DNA from: Granulosicoccus sp036478595
GTDB lineage: Bacteria > Pseudomonadota > Gammaproteobacteria > Granulosicoccales > Granulosicoccaceae
Length of the DNA: 64,000 nucleotides
Direction of reading: 5' to 3'
Assembly (NCBI GenBank): GCA_036478595.1
Contig: JAZGEF010000053.1
Coordinates: 62,001 to 126,000 of the forward strand
Shown: in pieces, positions 9,187 to 18,828 of the stretch
Position numbering within the stretch: the stretch's first letter is position 1
Layout of the letters: each line of letters opens with the position of its first letter
Notes under the pieces: generated by a model
Told to the model about the DNA's origin: nothing
The model's input: the letters and a program-made list of their open reading frames with translations, nothing else
The model's database searches: none
Translations under genes and position numbers: made by a program

Positions 9187-12144
9187 TTACGCAGTTTTCC
9201 TATCGTTATCTGGTTTTTCGTATTGCTCTAAAAATTCAGGTATTTTATCAGCGCTAATAGGTTTGCTAATGTAATAGCCCTGTATTTCGTCACAACCTAG
9301 ATGACCAAGAACAGCAAGTTGTTCTTTAGTCTCTATGCCCTCGCCAACGACCCGTAAATCAAGTGCTCGAGACATACTAATGATCGATTCGACAATAGAT
9401 CGGCTGCGCTTGGATATTGTAATTTGTGATATAAACGAGCGATCTATTTTTACGCAATCCAGAGGCAGATCCGAGAGCAGAGCAAGCGATGTGTAGCCGG
9501 TGCCGAAATCATCCATCGATATGGTGATGCCAGCAGATCGTAACTCGTTTAATACTACGATAGCCGATGTTGGTGATTCAATAATTGAAGTTTCTGTAAT
9601 TTCGAGTTCCAATACACCAGCTGGAACATCTGCTTTGCGCAGCGCTGCCATAATCTCGAGTGCTATATGCTTCTGCCTTAATTGCAAGGCAGATATATTG
9701 ATCGACATTTTCAGATCTTTCCAACCGGCGTCTCGCCATACGTGCAATTGCAACAGAGCATTTTTCAATACAAAGGCTGATATGTCGTGGATCAACCCAC
9801 ACGATTCTGCAATCCGAATGAAATGATCCGGCGGCACGTAGCCTTTTTCTGGATGGTTCCATCGCAGGAGTGCTTCGATGCCCTGTATCGTATGGGATTT
9901 CAAGCACAGCTTTGGCTGGTACACAATTTCGAAAGCATCAGTCGCCACTGCCTCGTGCAGTGCAGTTTCAAGTTCGATGTACTCACGTGATTGTTTATCC
10001 AAGGCATTTGATGCAAATACATAAGTAAACTTACCCGATTGCTCGCGCGCTGCAACTCGAGCCGAGCTTGCAGATTCTACTAGCGCTTCTGGCGTATCAC
10101 TACTTTTCTGATGTAGCGATATTCCTACTGTGACACCAAGAAATATCTTTTGCCCATCTACAGCGAATGCTTCGCTCATCACTCGGCGCAGCCTTGCCAA
10201 TACGGGCAAGGCCTCCTTGGTGGCGTCTAAATCTGTTAGCAACACACCGTATTCATTTGACGTAAGGCGCGACATGAGGCCATCGTCGTTAACAACAGCG
10301 GTCAAATCGGTTGAACGGAACACGGTTTGAAGTTTGGATACAAATGTCAGGGTAAGCTCATCAGCTGCTTCGTGTCCAAAAGTTGATACAACAGTATCAA
10401 ACTCCCGTAGTTCGATTGATAACACGCCGAGCCGAGTGCCCGCCCGCTTCGCTCGAACCAATTCTGTCTCGACGTATTGCATAAAGAGATTCCTGTTTGG
10501 AATTCCTGTTAGGCGGTCGTGAGACTTTAAGGTGTCTAGGTGGCGCTCTTGTTCGTTCGCCTTTTTTTCTAGTTCTATAACGCGTGACAACACCGCACTG
10601 CCTGGAGATGCTAGCTCTTTTGGAGTTTCAGCCACGTCGTTGATATGTTGCACATTGTCGCTAAACACGATTGCTTTGTTTCTGCCACTTTGTTTGGCAT
10701 AGTAGAGCGCTTGATCGGCTTTTTCTAGCAGGTCCATTATGTTTTTTGTGTCTGGCGTCAACAAAGCAATGCCAAAACTTGAGGTAATTGATGGAATATC
10801 CACACTAATGGTGTCCTTGATCTCCATTATCTGTAGCCGAATGTTTTCAGTGCTTGCTTTGGCTTGTTCAATTGTTTTTCCAGGAAACGCGACGACAAAT
10901 TCCTCTCCGCCGTAGCGACCAACCGTGTCTGTATCAGCCGCATTTTTCTCCAATGCAGACGACACTGCGCAAATTACCTCGTCACCAACGCGGTGGCCGT
11001 AGGTGTCATTTACTTTTTTGAATAAATCGATATCTGTCATCAAGATGCACAGTGGCGTGTCGTTTTCAATCGCCTCATGGTAGTCTGTTTCAAGTTGTTC
11101 TAAAAATGCGCGACGATTAAATAAACCAGTCAGGGAGTCGCGAGTTGCAAGGGTTTCAAGCTCAACGTTTTTTTTCAAAATGGATTGTTCTGAGAGTTTT
11201 AGCTGATCCAACATTGAGGCCAACTCATGATTTTTGGTTTCGATGGCCGTCATGTCGTTTAGCGTAACCAAAACGCCAGTGTTATTTTTATCTACGTCGC
11301 CAACAACTGAACAACTAGTAATTAGTGTTCTTGCTTGTCCGTCCAGTATCAGTGTTAACGGTACGTCCGATACATTAATGCCTGATGCTAGTGCCTGTTG
11401 CCATGGAGCTTGCCATATGTCGTCCCGTTGCCATGGCCAATCATCTAGTGGCTTGCCCATAAGCTGATCGGATGTCTTATTGATCACTTCTTCGGCAGCT
11501 TCATTTACTGCCAATATCTGGAGTTTGTTGTTTAGTATAATGACGCTGTCTGAGAACATATTGAACGCAGAACTAACACGCTTCGGCACGACTTTGCCTG
11601 GGTCGAGTTGCACTAACACTTTACGCAGAAACAACAGGCTCATGACGAGACTGCCGAATAAAATAAATAGGTAGTATCTGAGCTCATACCAATGAGTATT
11701 AGGCGCTGTAAAAACGGCCCTAACATCACCCCACTTGTCGTTTTTGCTAAAAATAGGTACGGAGATATGGGTTAGTGTGGATTTACTGCCGACATCTTCG
11801 AGTTCTTTCTCGTTACCGAAGTGGGCGATTTGTTTTCCTGTGCTATCCACCAGCGCCGCTGCAGTTAATCTTTCGTGGCGTTTTACAGAGTTCAGTAGTG
11901 CCTGCTTAACACCCTCGTTATCGCCGTGAGTTGCCAAAAGGGTTAGCTGAATCGCTAGAGATTCAGCGATTGTGCTTCGAACTTCTTTTTCGGCAGAGCT
12001 TGTGTCGCCGCGTAGTTCAAGCACATTGGCAAAGAACACAACGCTCATCAATAACATCACAATACTAATGGAGAGCGTGACCGGCCTGCTGCTCAATATT
12101 TCGCGTATATTTTTAACCACTAATTTGCTCCATGCCGTCATCAT
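9187..12144 (-). CDS. Membrane GGDEF-GGDEF-EAL cyclic-di-GMP protein
   Basis: 985 residues, last gene of the six-gene operon; its start overlaps the 3' end of the giant-protein gene by 32 bases. Layout: membrane helix (~22-40), periplasmic region (~45-152), second helix (~155-174), PAS domain (~190-300), a short coiled coil, an active-looking GGDEF domain with GGEEF at 412-416, a degenerate second GGDEF domain (SNEYG at 629-633), then an EAL domain with EALLRW at 757-762 and DDFGTGYTSL. The inhibitory RxxD motif before the first GGEEF is absent (Ala at the Arg position). It may therefore both make and degrade c-di-GMP. Tail-end position in an operon for a surface adhesin suggests control of adhesin export, release or expression. 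Confidence 0.9.
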   Translation of the reverse strand: MMTAWSKLVVKNIREILSSRPVTLSISIVMLLMSVVFFANVLELRGDTSSAEKEVRSTIAESLAIQLTLLATHGDNEGVKQALLNSVKRHERLTAAALVDSTGKQIAHFGNEKELEDVGSKSTLTHISVPIFSKNDKWGDVRAVFTAPNTHWYELRYYLFILFGSLVMSLLFLRKVLVQLDPGKVVPKRVSSAFNMFSDSVIILNNKLQILAVNEAAEEVINKTSDQLMGKPLDDWPWQRDDIWQAPWQQALASGINVSDVPLTLILDGQARTLITSCSVVGDVDKNNTGVLVTLNDMTAIETKNHELASMLDQLKLSEQSILKKNVELETLATRDSLTGLFNRRAFLEQLETDYHEAIENDTPLCILMTDIDLFKKVNDTYGHRVGDEVICAVSSALEKNAADTDTVGRYGGEEFVVAFPGKTIEQAKASTENIRLQIMEIKDTISVDIPSITSSFGIALLTPDTKNIMDLLEKADQALYYAKQSGRNKAIVFSDNVQHINDVAETPKELASPGSAVLSRVIELEKKANEQERHLDTLKSHDRLTGIPNRNLFMQYVETELVRAKRAGTRLGVLSIELREFDTVVSTFGHEAADELTLTFVSKLQTVFRSTDLTAVVNDDGLMSRLTSNEYGVLLTDLDATKEALPVLARLRRVMSEAFAVDGQKIFLGVTVGISLHQKSSDTPEALVESASSARVAAREQSGKFTYVFASNALDKQSREYIELETALHEAVATDAFEIVYQPKLCLKSHTIQGIEALLRWNHPEKGYVPPDHFIRIAESCGLIHDISAFVLKNALLQLHVWRDAGWKDLKMSINISALQLRQKHIALEIMAALRKADVPAGVLELEITETSIIESPTSAIVVLNELRSAGITISMDDFGTGYTSLALLSDLPLDCVKIDRSFISQITISKRSRSIVESIISMSRALDLRVVGEGIETKEQLAVLGHLGCDEIQGYYISKPISADKIPEFLEQYEKPDNDRKTA

Positions 12145-15100
12145 CGCTGTTAGACGAAATGAGCACAGGTATGGGGTCCAATGAACGCCACAGTGGTGCG
12201 GTTGAAAGTGCGGTGGTCAAAAATGCTCCCGCTTGCATAAGCCAAGTGATATAACCCACCGTCAAGGTAACGCTTACTACTGTTCCAGCTTTAATAGCCA
12301 GTTCAAGTTTAATTTGGCTTTTTTCGACCATTGAGTCAATTTCATTACTCATGTCAGACAGGGCGTGTAGTAAAGCGGGTGTAAGGGTTATGCTGGTATT
12401 GATTGTATCCAAATCAATATTAAAACCCCGCATCAGGTTTTCGGAATCTTGTAATAGTAAATCCATAACAAGCGATGCGACGCTCTTTGTAGAGGTGCTC
12501 TTACTAGGTGGGTGTGATCCTTCAGATGCTTGTGTCGTGTCGTGTCGAATTCCATCACGAGGTTGAGATCCTTCAAACCGTGAGTCCACTATGGAAACAG
12601 CGCCAGGAACAATCGCTGCCGCGTCAACGATGTCAACATTCTCGGTCAATGCATTGCCAGTAGTATAAGAATCGCCCGCTGATTCGGATCCGGCAGCGCC
12701 TTGCATATTTAATTCGGCAGTTTCTGTTCCACTACTACTGTTGTTGGGTTCTATGCCGCCAGTTATTACGCCGGTAGCGCTGTTTGGTTCAGCACCGCCT
12801 AATAACGGTGCGCCATCGAAGGCGATGATTCTGATCGTTAAGGTGGCCGAGCTTGTTAAGCCTGCAGAATCAGTAACAATGACGTCTAGTGTATAGACAC
12901 CTGCCGCCATGCGGATTACTTGGACTATCTGATCGCCCTCGACAATTTCGAATGCTGCCTGCCCACTGCCACCGACTATCTCAATAGACGTGATTTCGTT
13001 GGATTCAGGGTCAGTTATATTGATGGAGCCAATTTGGCCAGTAACGCCCTCGACACTGGTATGCTGGGTGTTGTTGATTACAGGTGGCTCGTTTACGTCG
13101 AGTACAACAACACTGACAAGCTGAGTTGCACTTTGTTGGCCGTCACTGACCTGCACTTGTAATGCATATTCTTGTGCTTGTTCAAAATCTAGTGTCCCGG
13201 CATTGCTAAGCGATAGCTCACCGGTGAATGGATCTATGCTAAATATACCTTGGTCATTTCCCCCCACTAAACTCCAAGCCTGCTGGGGGCCTACTGTGTC
13301 AATGTCGCTTGCGATTACCGTATTCAAGGGTTGACCGCTCGTTGCATTCTCTAAAATTGAAAATTGTTGCCCCGCTACAAGCACAGGGGCGTTGTCGTTG
13401 GCATCGCCAACAACGATGTTGATGGTTTGTGTGCTAGTTGACCCATCGGTAGATATTGCCTGCACGACCACTTCGTGACTCTGCGCCCGCTCGTAGTCAA
13501 TCATTGTCGTCGTGCTTAGGCTAATCTCACCAGTGGCGATATTGATAGAGAACAAGCCGTTGTTGTTTTGTAGAAGGCTGTAGCTAACAGAATCGCTAAT
13601 ATCGTAGTCAGCCGCAGTGGCAGTAATACCTGTCGTGGTGCCAGGCACGCTGTTCTCGATGATGGTATTGAGGGCTGTATTAGCATCGTTGATCTCGCTA
13701 ACATCAAACTCATTTACATCTAATATTCTTACCACCACATTTTTTGAGACAGGCGCGGCTGAGCCATCGCTGACCTGGATGGTTATCAGGTAGGTGTTGT
13801 CAGCATTTATGTCAGCGGCGTTTTCAGCATCAGGGGAAACGATAAAGCTTAATGTACCTGTTGCGGCATCGATCGAGAACCGTTGGTAATCGCCAGTGCT
13901 TGCTAGGCTATATAGCGGCGATGCACCATCGATATCATTGCTGGTAACGGTGCCGACTAGAATCGTGTTTTCATTGATAGAAATATCGCTAGGAAACGTA
14001 ATGTCCGGTAGGTCATTTACATTGGTAACGTCAAGGTCGAACGGTTGATAAACAACAGAGTGGCCATCACTGAGTTCTACTGTGAATGAGTTGATGCCCA
14101 CGTCGCCGTTGGCTGGAATGCCTTGCAGTGTTGCGGTTCCATTTGCATTTGCATTATCTGTAAGTGTTAGCCATGAGGGTAGATTAGCGGCACTGAATAA
14201 GAGCGAATCGTTATCTGGATCAGTTGCCGACAGCGTATGGCTGAAAGCGATGCCTTCTGTTGCCATAGCCGGAGCCGTGCTAGTGATGGCTGGGCGCTCA
14301 TTGATGTTCGTAACATTTATTGCCACGCCATGCGATACAGTCGTCGGGGACGCATCGTTAACTTGAACGCTAATGTTGTAGGTATTATCCGCGCCGATAT
14401 CAAGCGGGTTTTCAGCGTCAGCTGGTGTTATAAAGCTAAGCTCACCGGTAGTGGAATCGATAGAAAAAAGTGAAGAGTCGCCGGTAATAGCCAGACTGTA
14501 CGTTAACGCATCCCCATCAATGTCGGTACTGGTAATTGTGCCAACTGTAGTCGTGTTCTCGTCAACATCTACCATTGTGGGAAAATTGATTACTGGCAGA
14601 TCATTAACGTTGGCGACGTCGATAGTGAAGCTGAGTGGTTGTGCCTTAAGCGTACCATCGCTAGAAGCCAATATCACATTGTGCGATCCGACGTCTGCAT
14701 TAGTGGCTGTGCCACTGATAGTTGCTGTGCCGTCAAGGTTGTCTACAAGGCTTAACCATGAGGGCAGCAAGTTCGCCGTTATCTGAGCCGAGGTGCCTTC
14801 TGGGTCGGTGGTTTCTATTAGTTGGCTATAAGGTGCATCTTGAGTGGCGGTGGTAGTTGGTATGGTTGTAAATTGAGGTGGCTCGTTAACATCAAGCACA
14901 TTGATAACAACGATTTGAGTGTTGGAAGTGTTGAGTCCATCACTGACGGATACACCCAGAGTGTAATTTTGATTTAATTCGAAATCCAATAGGGCCGCAT
15001 CGACTATAGTGATTTCACCTGTTGCCGAATCTATTTGGAGCACACCAGTAGCATTACCGTTTACGATAGTCCAGTTTTGCAAAACGCTGCTGCTGTCGGC

Positions 15101-17956
15101 ATCCGTTGCTAATACCGATCCTAATAATGTTGATGCCGCACTGTTTTCGCCTATGTTAAAGCTTTGTCCAGCGGCAATGACAGGTGTGTTGTCATTGACA
15201 TCGAGAACATCGATGGTGAAACTTTGTTGTGAGGTGCTGCCATCAGTCGAAGTAGCGCGAACATCAATGGTGTGGCTTGCTGCAATTTCTCTGTCAAGCA
15301 CTGCCCCCACTGCTACCGTGACGACGCCCGTATTCTGATCAATTGTAAACAGTCCACCAGCATTATTGTCGAGACTAAAGACCTCGCTGTCTGTTAAATC
15401 TGGATCAATTGCACTCACATGAATGCCGGTAAATGAGCCAGCGGCTGCACCTTCCGATAATTGATTGCTTGCTGCGTCCTGATCGATGACTGGCCCAATA
15501 GGGGCTTCATATACATCCACTACTGCAATCGTCATGGCCTGTTGCACGCTATCGAAACCATCGTCAACATTGACAGTAATGTTGTAAATGTTGTCTGCGC
15601 CGATATCAGTCGGATTTTCTGCATCAGCTGCGGGTGCAAAGCTAAGCGCACCGGTCACCTCATTAATGCTGAACCGTGCGGAGTCTTCCCCTGCTACCAA
15701 GCTGTAAACTGGCGCGTTGCCATCAACATCCGTGCTTGTCACCGATAAAAAATACTCGATGTTCTCACTGATGAGAATAGAACTGTTAGAAGTCACTACC
15801 GGCAAATCATTAATAGGATTGACGAAAAACAGAAATGTTGATGTGACAGATTCGCCCCCAGAGTCTGTGGCAGTAATGGTGATTGATGTTCCGCCATTGG
15901 CATTTTCTACCAACGGCAGGATGAGTATTCCGGCGCTAGTAATGAACGGGCTATCCACCATTGCAGGGTCGGCTATATTATCGATGGTGTAAGTGAGGTT
16001 AGCGCTACCATCTTCTGCATCCATAAAGTGGGTAGTCAGATCAACAGTGGGAAATGGATGGTCCTCGTTAACGCTAAAGCTGGGTAAGCCAGTCGTCGTA
16101 GGCGCTGAATTGCTGATAAATTCGAATGCGCCGCTATCAATTTCGCCTTCACGGGCGAACCCTCGCTGATCAGTTGCGGGTGCGCCACTGGCTACGCCAT
16201 TGTCGATGCCAACGCTACCTGGCAGCATCGCGTGCGTAAGAGAGCTACCACCGTTGTCTTGGAGAACACCGAGCAACGGGTCCACTCCAGTGATGTCATT
16301 TGCAGATGTAAAATTGGCCACTGACGTGTCTTCAATAACGTTTCCACCATTGCTGATGACACTTCCGGCATAGTCTGCGCTGCTTCCATCGTTCGATACA
16401 TTGTTTGCAACTATGACGTTCTGTAATACCGTAGGCGTGCCGACATCGATTCCGCCCGTTGTTTCAGCGGTATTGTTTGTTATTGTAGAATTGATTATGG
16501 CGCCGTCATCAATATAGATACCGCCACCGATATCGCCGGCTGCATTACCGCTAACAGTGGTGTTAACGATGAATGCATTAGCTGATGCGGTTGCAAATAT
16601 CCCGCCGCCATCCAAGGTGGCGTCGTTTTGATCGATCGTTGCGTTGTTTAGCGTTAGGCTCCCGGTGCTGTAGATGGCGCCACCAAGTACAGCATTGTTC
16701 AGGCTAGCTGAAACGTGGCTGAGTGTGGCTATACCGGCATTGAATATAGCGCCACCGTTGGTGGCTGTATTGTTTGTAAACCCTACGTTGTTTGCTGTAA
16801 AGGCTGCACCCGCCAAAATATACACAGCACCACCGTGCGAAGCGCCTGCACCATTGCTTATTTGCATATTCGTAAGCGATAGTGATCCCCCTGTGTGAAC
16901 TTCGAACACCCGGGAGCTTGAGTCTGCAGAAATGCTGGTGGTTCCCACGCCACTGCCTATGATTTCAATATTGCTCCAGATATCGAGATCACCTGCAGAA
17001 CTATCATTTCCATCTGCGCCGGTTATGCTAAAAGCATAGGTGCCCGCGCCCAAGCTAATTGTTGTAGTGCCAGAGTTTGTATTGTTTGCAGCGACTATGG
17101 CTTCTCTTAAGGAGATATCACCCGCTACCTGTTGGGATATCAGCCAGTCAACGGTATGCAGAGGATTGCCTGCAACGATGCCACTATGGTTGGCGTCGAG
17201 TGTGGTAGTGACCGTTACGGTAGCTAACACACCGATGTAGTCGTTTTGCAGTTTTTGGCTAACAGCGAATTCTGATTCGATCGATCCAGTGCTGTATTCA
17301 AGCACCCAGTCTGCGCCGCTCAGAGCTGAACCAGTGATATCGTCGGAGGCCGCTACATCGGTAGAAGTAAGATAGCCCAACGCGTTAACAAACTGCTCTC
17401 CAGTCTCGGTGGCTGCTAGATCGCAGCCGTAAATAAGTATATCGGCGTCAGTGTTGAACCGGTCACGCCATTGACTTATTTCATCAGCGCGTGAGAGTAG
17501 AGAGATACTGGTAATGCTTGAACTGCCTAGATCTATTTGGCCGTCTTTACCGTGGGAAATTATTTGTAGCGAGCCTACATTGCCGTGATTGGCAATTATT
17601 GCGCTAATTTGCGTAATTCCATCCGATTCTGCACTAAGTAGATAGATCGCCACTGAATCATCTTGTTGGTTTATATCATCAACTAACTTTTGGTAATCGG
17701 GTGTGGCCGGATCAACAATGACAACAGTGGTTGCAGTGTTGCTGGGAATTACGGATGCGTTTGCCAATTGATTGTTAGCTGAAACGAGTTCGATCAGTTG
17801 TTCGGTGTAGGCTGGTGCGCCTTCATTTTGTGGGTGCCAGGCTGGCAGGACGGCTGGCAGATCGGCAGAAAATAGTAGGCGCGGTTCAATGCTCTCGATT
17901 TTTAATCGAGGTTTTGCGGAAGCATGATGGCTCCTCTTGCGATTATCGAAAGGCAT
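12113..17956 (-). CDS. Giant LEPR-XLL / DUF4347 / cadherin-repeat surface protein
   Basis: 1947 residues. No Sec-type signal peptide: the N-terminus is basic and then carries IEPRLLFSAD at residues 23-32, the LEPR-XLL motif found at the start of many giant secreted proteins. Residues ~50-235 are a DUF4347 domain (HGKDGQIDLG, then YGCDLA). A CSLREAI-type segment (ISLREAIVAANN) and a right-handed beta-helix region run to about residue 600. About ten repeats of ~95-100 residues follow, mixing cadherin-like repeats (many ending DVNDNTP or DVNEPP) and He_PIG-type Ig domains (LPSWL), then a low-complexity linker. The last ~80 residues contain two hydrophobic stretches (SVTLTVGYITWLMQAG and AFLTTALSTAPLW) and end with DPIPVLISSNSDDD. 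Its role is most likely adhesion or biofilm matrix at the cell surface. It starts 22 bases after the HlyD gene. Confidence 0.88.
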   Translation of the reverse strand: MPFDNRKRSHHASAKPRLKIESIEPRLLFSADLPAVLPAWHPQNEGAPAYTEQLIELVSANNQLANASVIPSNTATTVVIVDPATPDYQKLVDDINQQDDSVAIYLLSAESDGITQISAIIANHGNVGSLQIISHGKDGQIDLGSSSITSISLLSRADEISQWRDRFNTDADILIYGCDLAATETGEQFVNALGYLTSTDVAASDDITGSALSGADWVLEYSTGSIESEFAVSQKLQNDYIGVLATVTVTTTLDANHSGIVAGNPLHTVDWLISQQVAGDISLREAIVAANNTNSGTTTISLGAGTYAFSITGADGNDSSAGDLDIWSNIEIIGSGVGTTSISADSSSRVFEVHTGGSLSLTNMQISNGAGASHGGAVYILAGAAFTANNVGFTNNTATNGGAIFNAGIATLSHVSASLNNAVLGGAIYSTGSLTLNNATIDQNDATLDGGGIFATASANAFIVNTTVSGNAAGDIGGGIYIDDGAIINSTITNNTAETTGGIDVGTPTVLQNVIVANNVSNDGSSADYAGSVISNGGNVIEDTSVANFTSANDITGVDPLLGVLQDNGGSSLTHAMLPGSVGIDNGVASGAPATDQRGFAREGEIDSGAFEFISNSAPTTTGLPSFSVNEDHPFPTVDLTTHFMDAEDGSANLTYTIDNIADPAMVDSPFITSAGILILPLVENANGGTSITITATDSGGESVTSTFLFFVNPINDLPVVTSNSSILISENIEYFLSVTSTDVDGNAPVYSLVAGEDSARFSINEVTGALSFAPAADAENPTDIGADNIYNITVNVDDGFDSVQQAMTIAVVDVYEAPIGPVIDQDAASNQLSEGAAAGSFTGIHVSAIDPDLTDSEVFSLDNNAGGLFTIDQNTGVVTVAVGAVLDREIAASHTIDVRATSTDGSTSQQSFTIDVLDVNDNTPVIAAGQSFNIGENSAASTLLGSVLATDADSSSVLQNWTIVNGNATGVLQIDSATGEITIVDAALLDFELNQNYTLGVSVSDGLNTSNTQIVVINVLDVNEPPQFTTIPTTTATQDAPYSQLIETTDPEGTSAQITANLLPSWLSLVDNLDGTATISGTATNADVGSHNVILASSDGTLKAQPLSFTIDVANVNDLPVINFPTMVDVDENTTTVGTITSTDIDGDALTYSLAITGDSSLFSIDSTTGELSFITPADAENPLDIGADNTYNISVQVNDASPTTVSHGVAINVTNINERPAITSTAPAMATEGIAFSHTLSATDPDNDSLLFSAANLPSWLTLTDNANANGTATLQGIPANGDVGINSFTVELSDGHSVVYQPFDLDVTNVNDLPDITFPSDISINENTILVGTVTSNDIDGASPLYSLASTGDYQRFSIDAATGTLSFIVSPDAENAADINADNTYLITIQVSDGSAAPVSKNVVVRILDVNEFDVSEINDANTALNTIIENSVPGTTTGITATAADYDISDSVSYSLLQNNNGLFSINIATGEISLSTTTMIDYERAQSHEVVVQAISTDGSTSTQTINIVVGDANDNAPVLVAGQQFSILENATSGQPLNTVIASDIDTVGPQQAWSLVGGNDQGIFSIDPFTGELSLSNAGTLDFEQAQEYALQVQVSDGQQSATQLVSVVVLDVNEPPVINNTQHTSVEGVTGQIGSINITDPESNEITSIEIVGGSGQAAFEIVEGDQIVQVIRMAAGVYTLDVIVTDSAGLTSSATLTIRIIAFDGAPLLGGAEPNSATGVITGGIEPNNSSSGTETAELNMQGAAGSESAGDSYTTGNALTENVDIVDAAAIVPGAVSIVDSRFEGSQPRDGIRHDTTQASEGSHPPSKSTSTKSVASLVMDLLLQDSENLMRGFNIDLDTINTSITLTPALLHALSDMSNEIDSMVEKSQIKLELAIKAGTVVSVTLTVGYITWLMQAGAFLTTALSTAPLWRSLDPIPVLISSNSDDDGMEQISG

Positions 17957-17978
17957 TTTGACTAAATGTCATTACTGA

Positions 17979-18821
17979 CTATTGTTCGGCGGATGCAACT
18001 GTAGAACTAAACTCCAATTGACACTTTTGGCCACTAGTAATAGTGCGATCAGAATTCGGTAGCAATAAGCGCACACCATAAGTACCACTACTTGTATCTA
18101 GAAGGGGGTCAACTACATCGACTACAGCGGTGAGTTGTCCGTCATCCAATTCAGCCTGAACTTTTGCTTTGTCTCCTTTCACGTATTGATTGAATAGCCT
18201 GCCCGGTAGAAAAACTTCAACTCTTAATGGGTGAAGCTGCGCTATTGTCATGACTGGGTTTTCGTAGATAAATTCGCCCGGAAACGTTTGCAGTTCAACT
18301 ACTACCCCATCAATCGGGCTAACAATTGTGCGTTGATCCAGCAGGTTTACAGCTCGTGTTAGGTCCAATTGCAGTAGCTCGTAGTTCTCCTGTGCTTGTG
18401 TTAGCGCAGCAGTGGCTACGCGTAGCTGTGCTTCAGCCTCATCTTTGTGTTGTGCCGGGGCGAGGTTTTTTGCATGTAGGCTTTTCATTCTGTTCAGCGT
18501 TTGCGTGGCTAGTTTTAAGTCGGCATGACGGGCATTAATCTCGCTTTTCATGGTTGCGCGAGTTTGTGCTTGCTGCAAGTTAGCTTGCTCAACCGTGGAT
18601 TTTAGCCGCGCGATCGCTTGGCCTTTTTTTACCGTTTCGCCTCTGTCCACGAGTAGCTCATCAACGACACCTTGAGTCTGGCTGCCTACTTGAGCCACGA
18701 CCATTGGTTCGATTAAGCACTCATGGCTTTCGGTATCGGCTAACGCTAGGTTGTTGTTAACACCCAATAGCGCTACCATGAATACACTGAGTATTCGTAT
18801 TTTTGTTTTGATATTGTTCAT
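17979..18821 (-). CDS. Periplasmic adaptor (HlyD/RND-type membrane fusion protein), small
   Basis: 280 residues with a signal peptide ending LALA-D at about 28. Residues ~45-75 and ~155-180 form the split biotinyl-lipoyl domain (GVVDELLVDRGETVKKGQ and SPIDGVVVELQTFPGE), separated by an alpha-helical hairpin rich in Ala, Gln and Leu. A beta-barrel domain follows. There is no N-terminal membrane anchor beyond the signal peptide and no RND pump gene next to it. It lies 7 bases after the SecA-like gene and 22 bases before the giant surface protein, so it is probably the periplasmic link of that protein's export route. Confidence 0.87.
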   Translation of the reverse strand: MNNIKTKIRILSVFMVALLGVNNNLALADTESHECLIEPMVVAQVGSQTQGVVDELLVDRGETVKKGQAIARLKSTVEQANLQQAQTRATMKSEINARHADLKLATQTLNRMKSLHAKNLAPAQHKDEAEAQLRVATAALTQAQENYELLQLDLTRAVNLLDQRTIVSPIDGVVVELQTFPGEFIYENPVMTIAQLHPLRVEVFLPGRLFNQYVKGDKAKVQAELDDGQLTAVVDVVDPLLDTSSGTYGVRLLLPNSDRTITSGQKCQLEFSSTVASAEQ

Positions 18822-18828
18822 AAGCTAT

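Noticed and set aside
12113..17956. Many plus-strand frames of 60-110 codons across the giant gene
   Set aside because: They are antisense shadows of a repeat-rich coding sequence, with no family match and no spaced ribosome sites.
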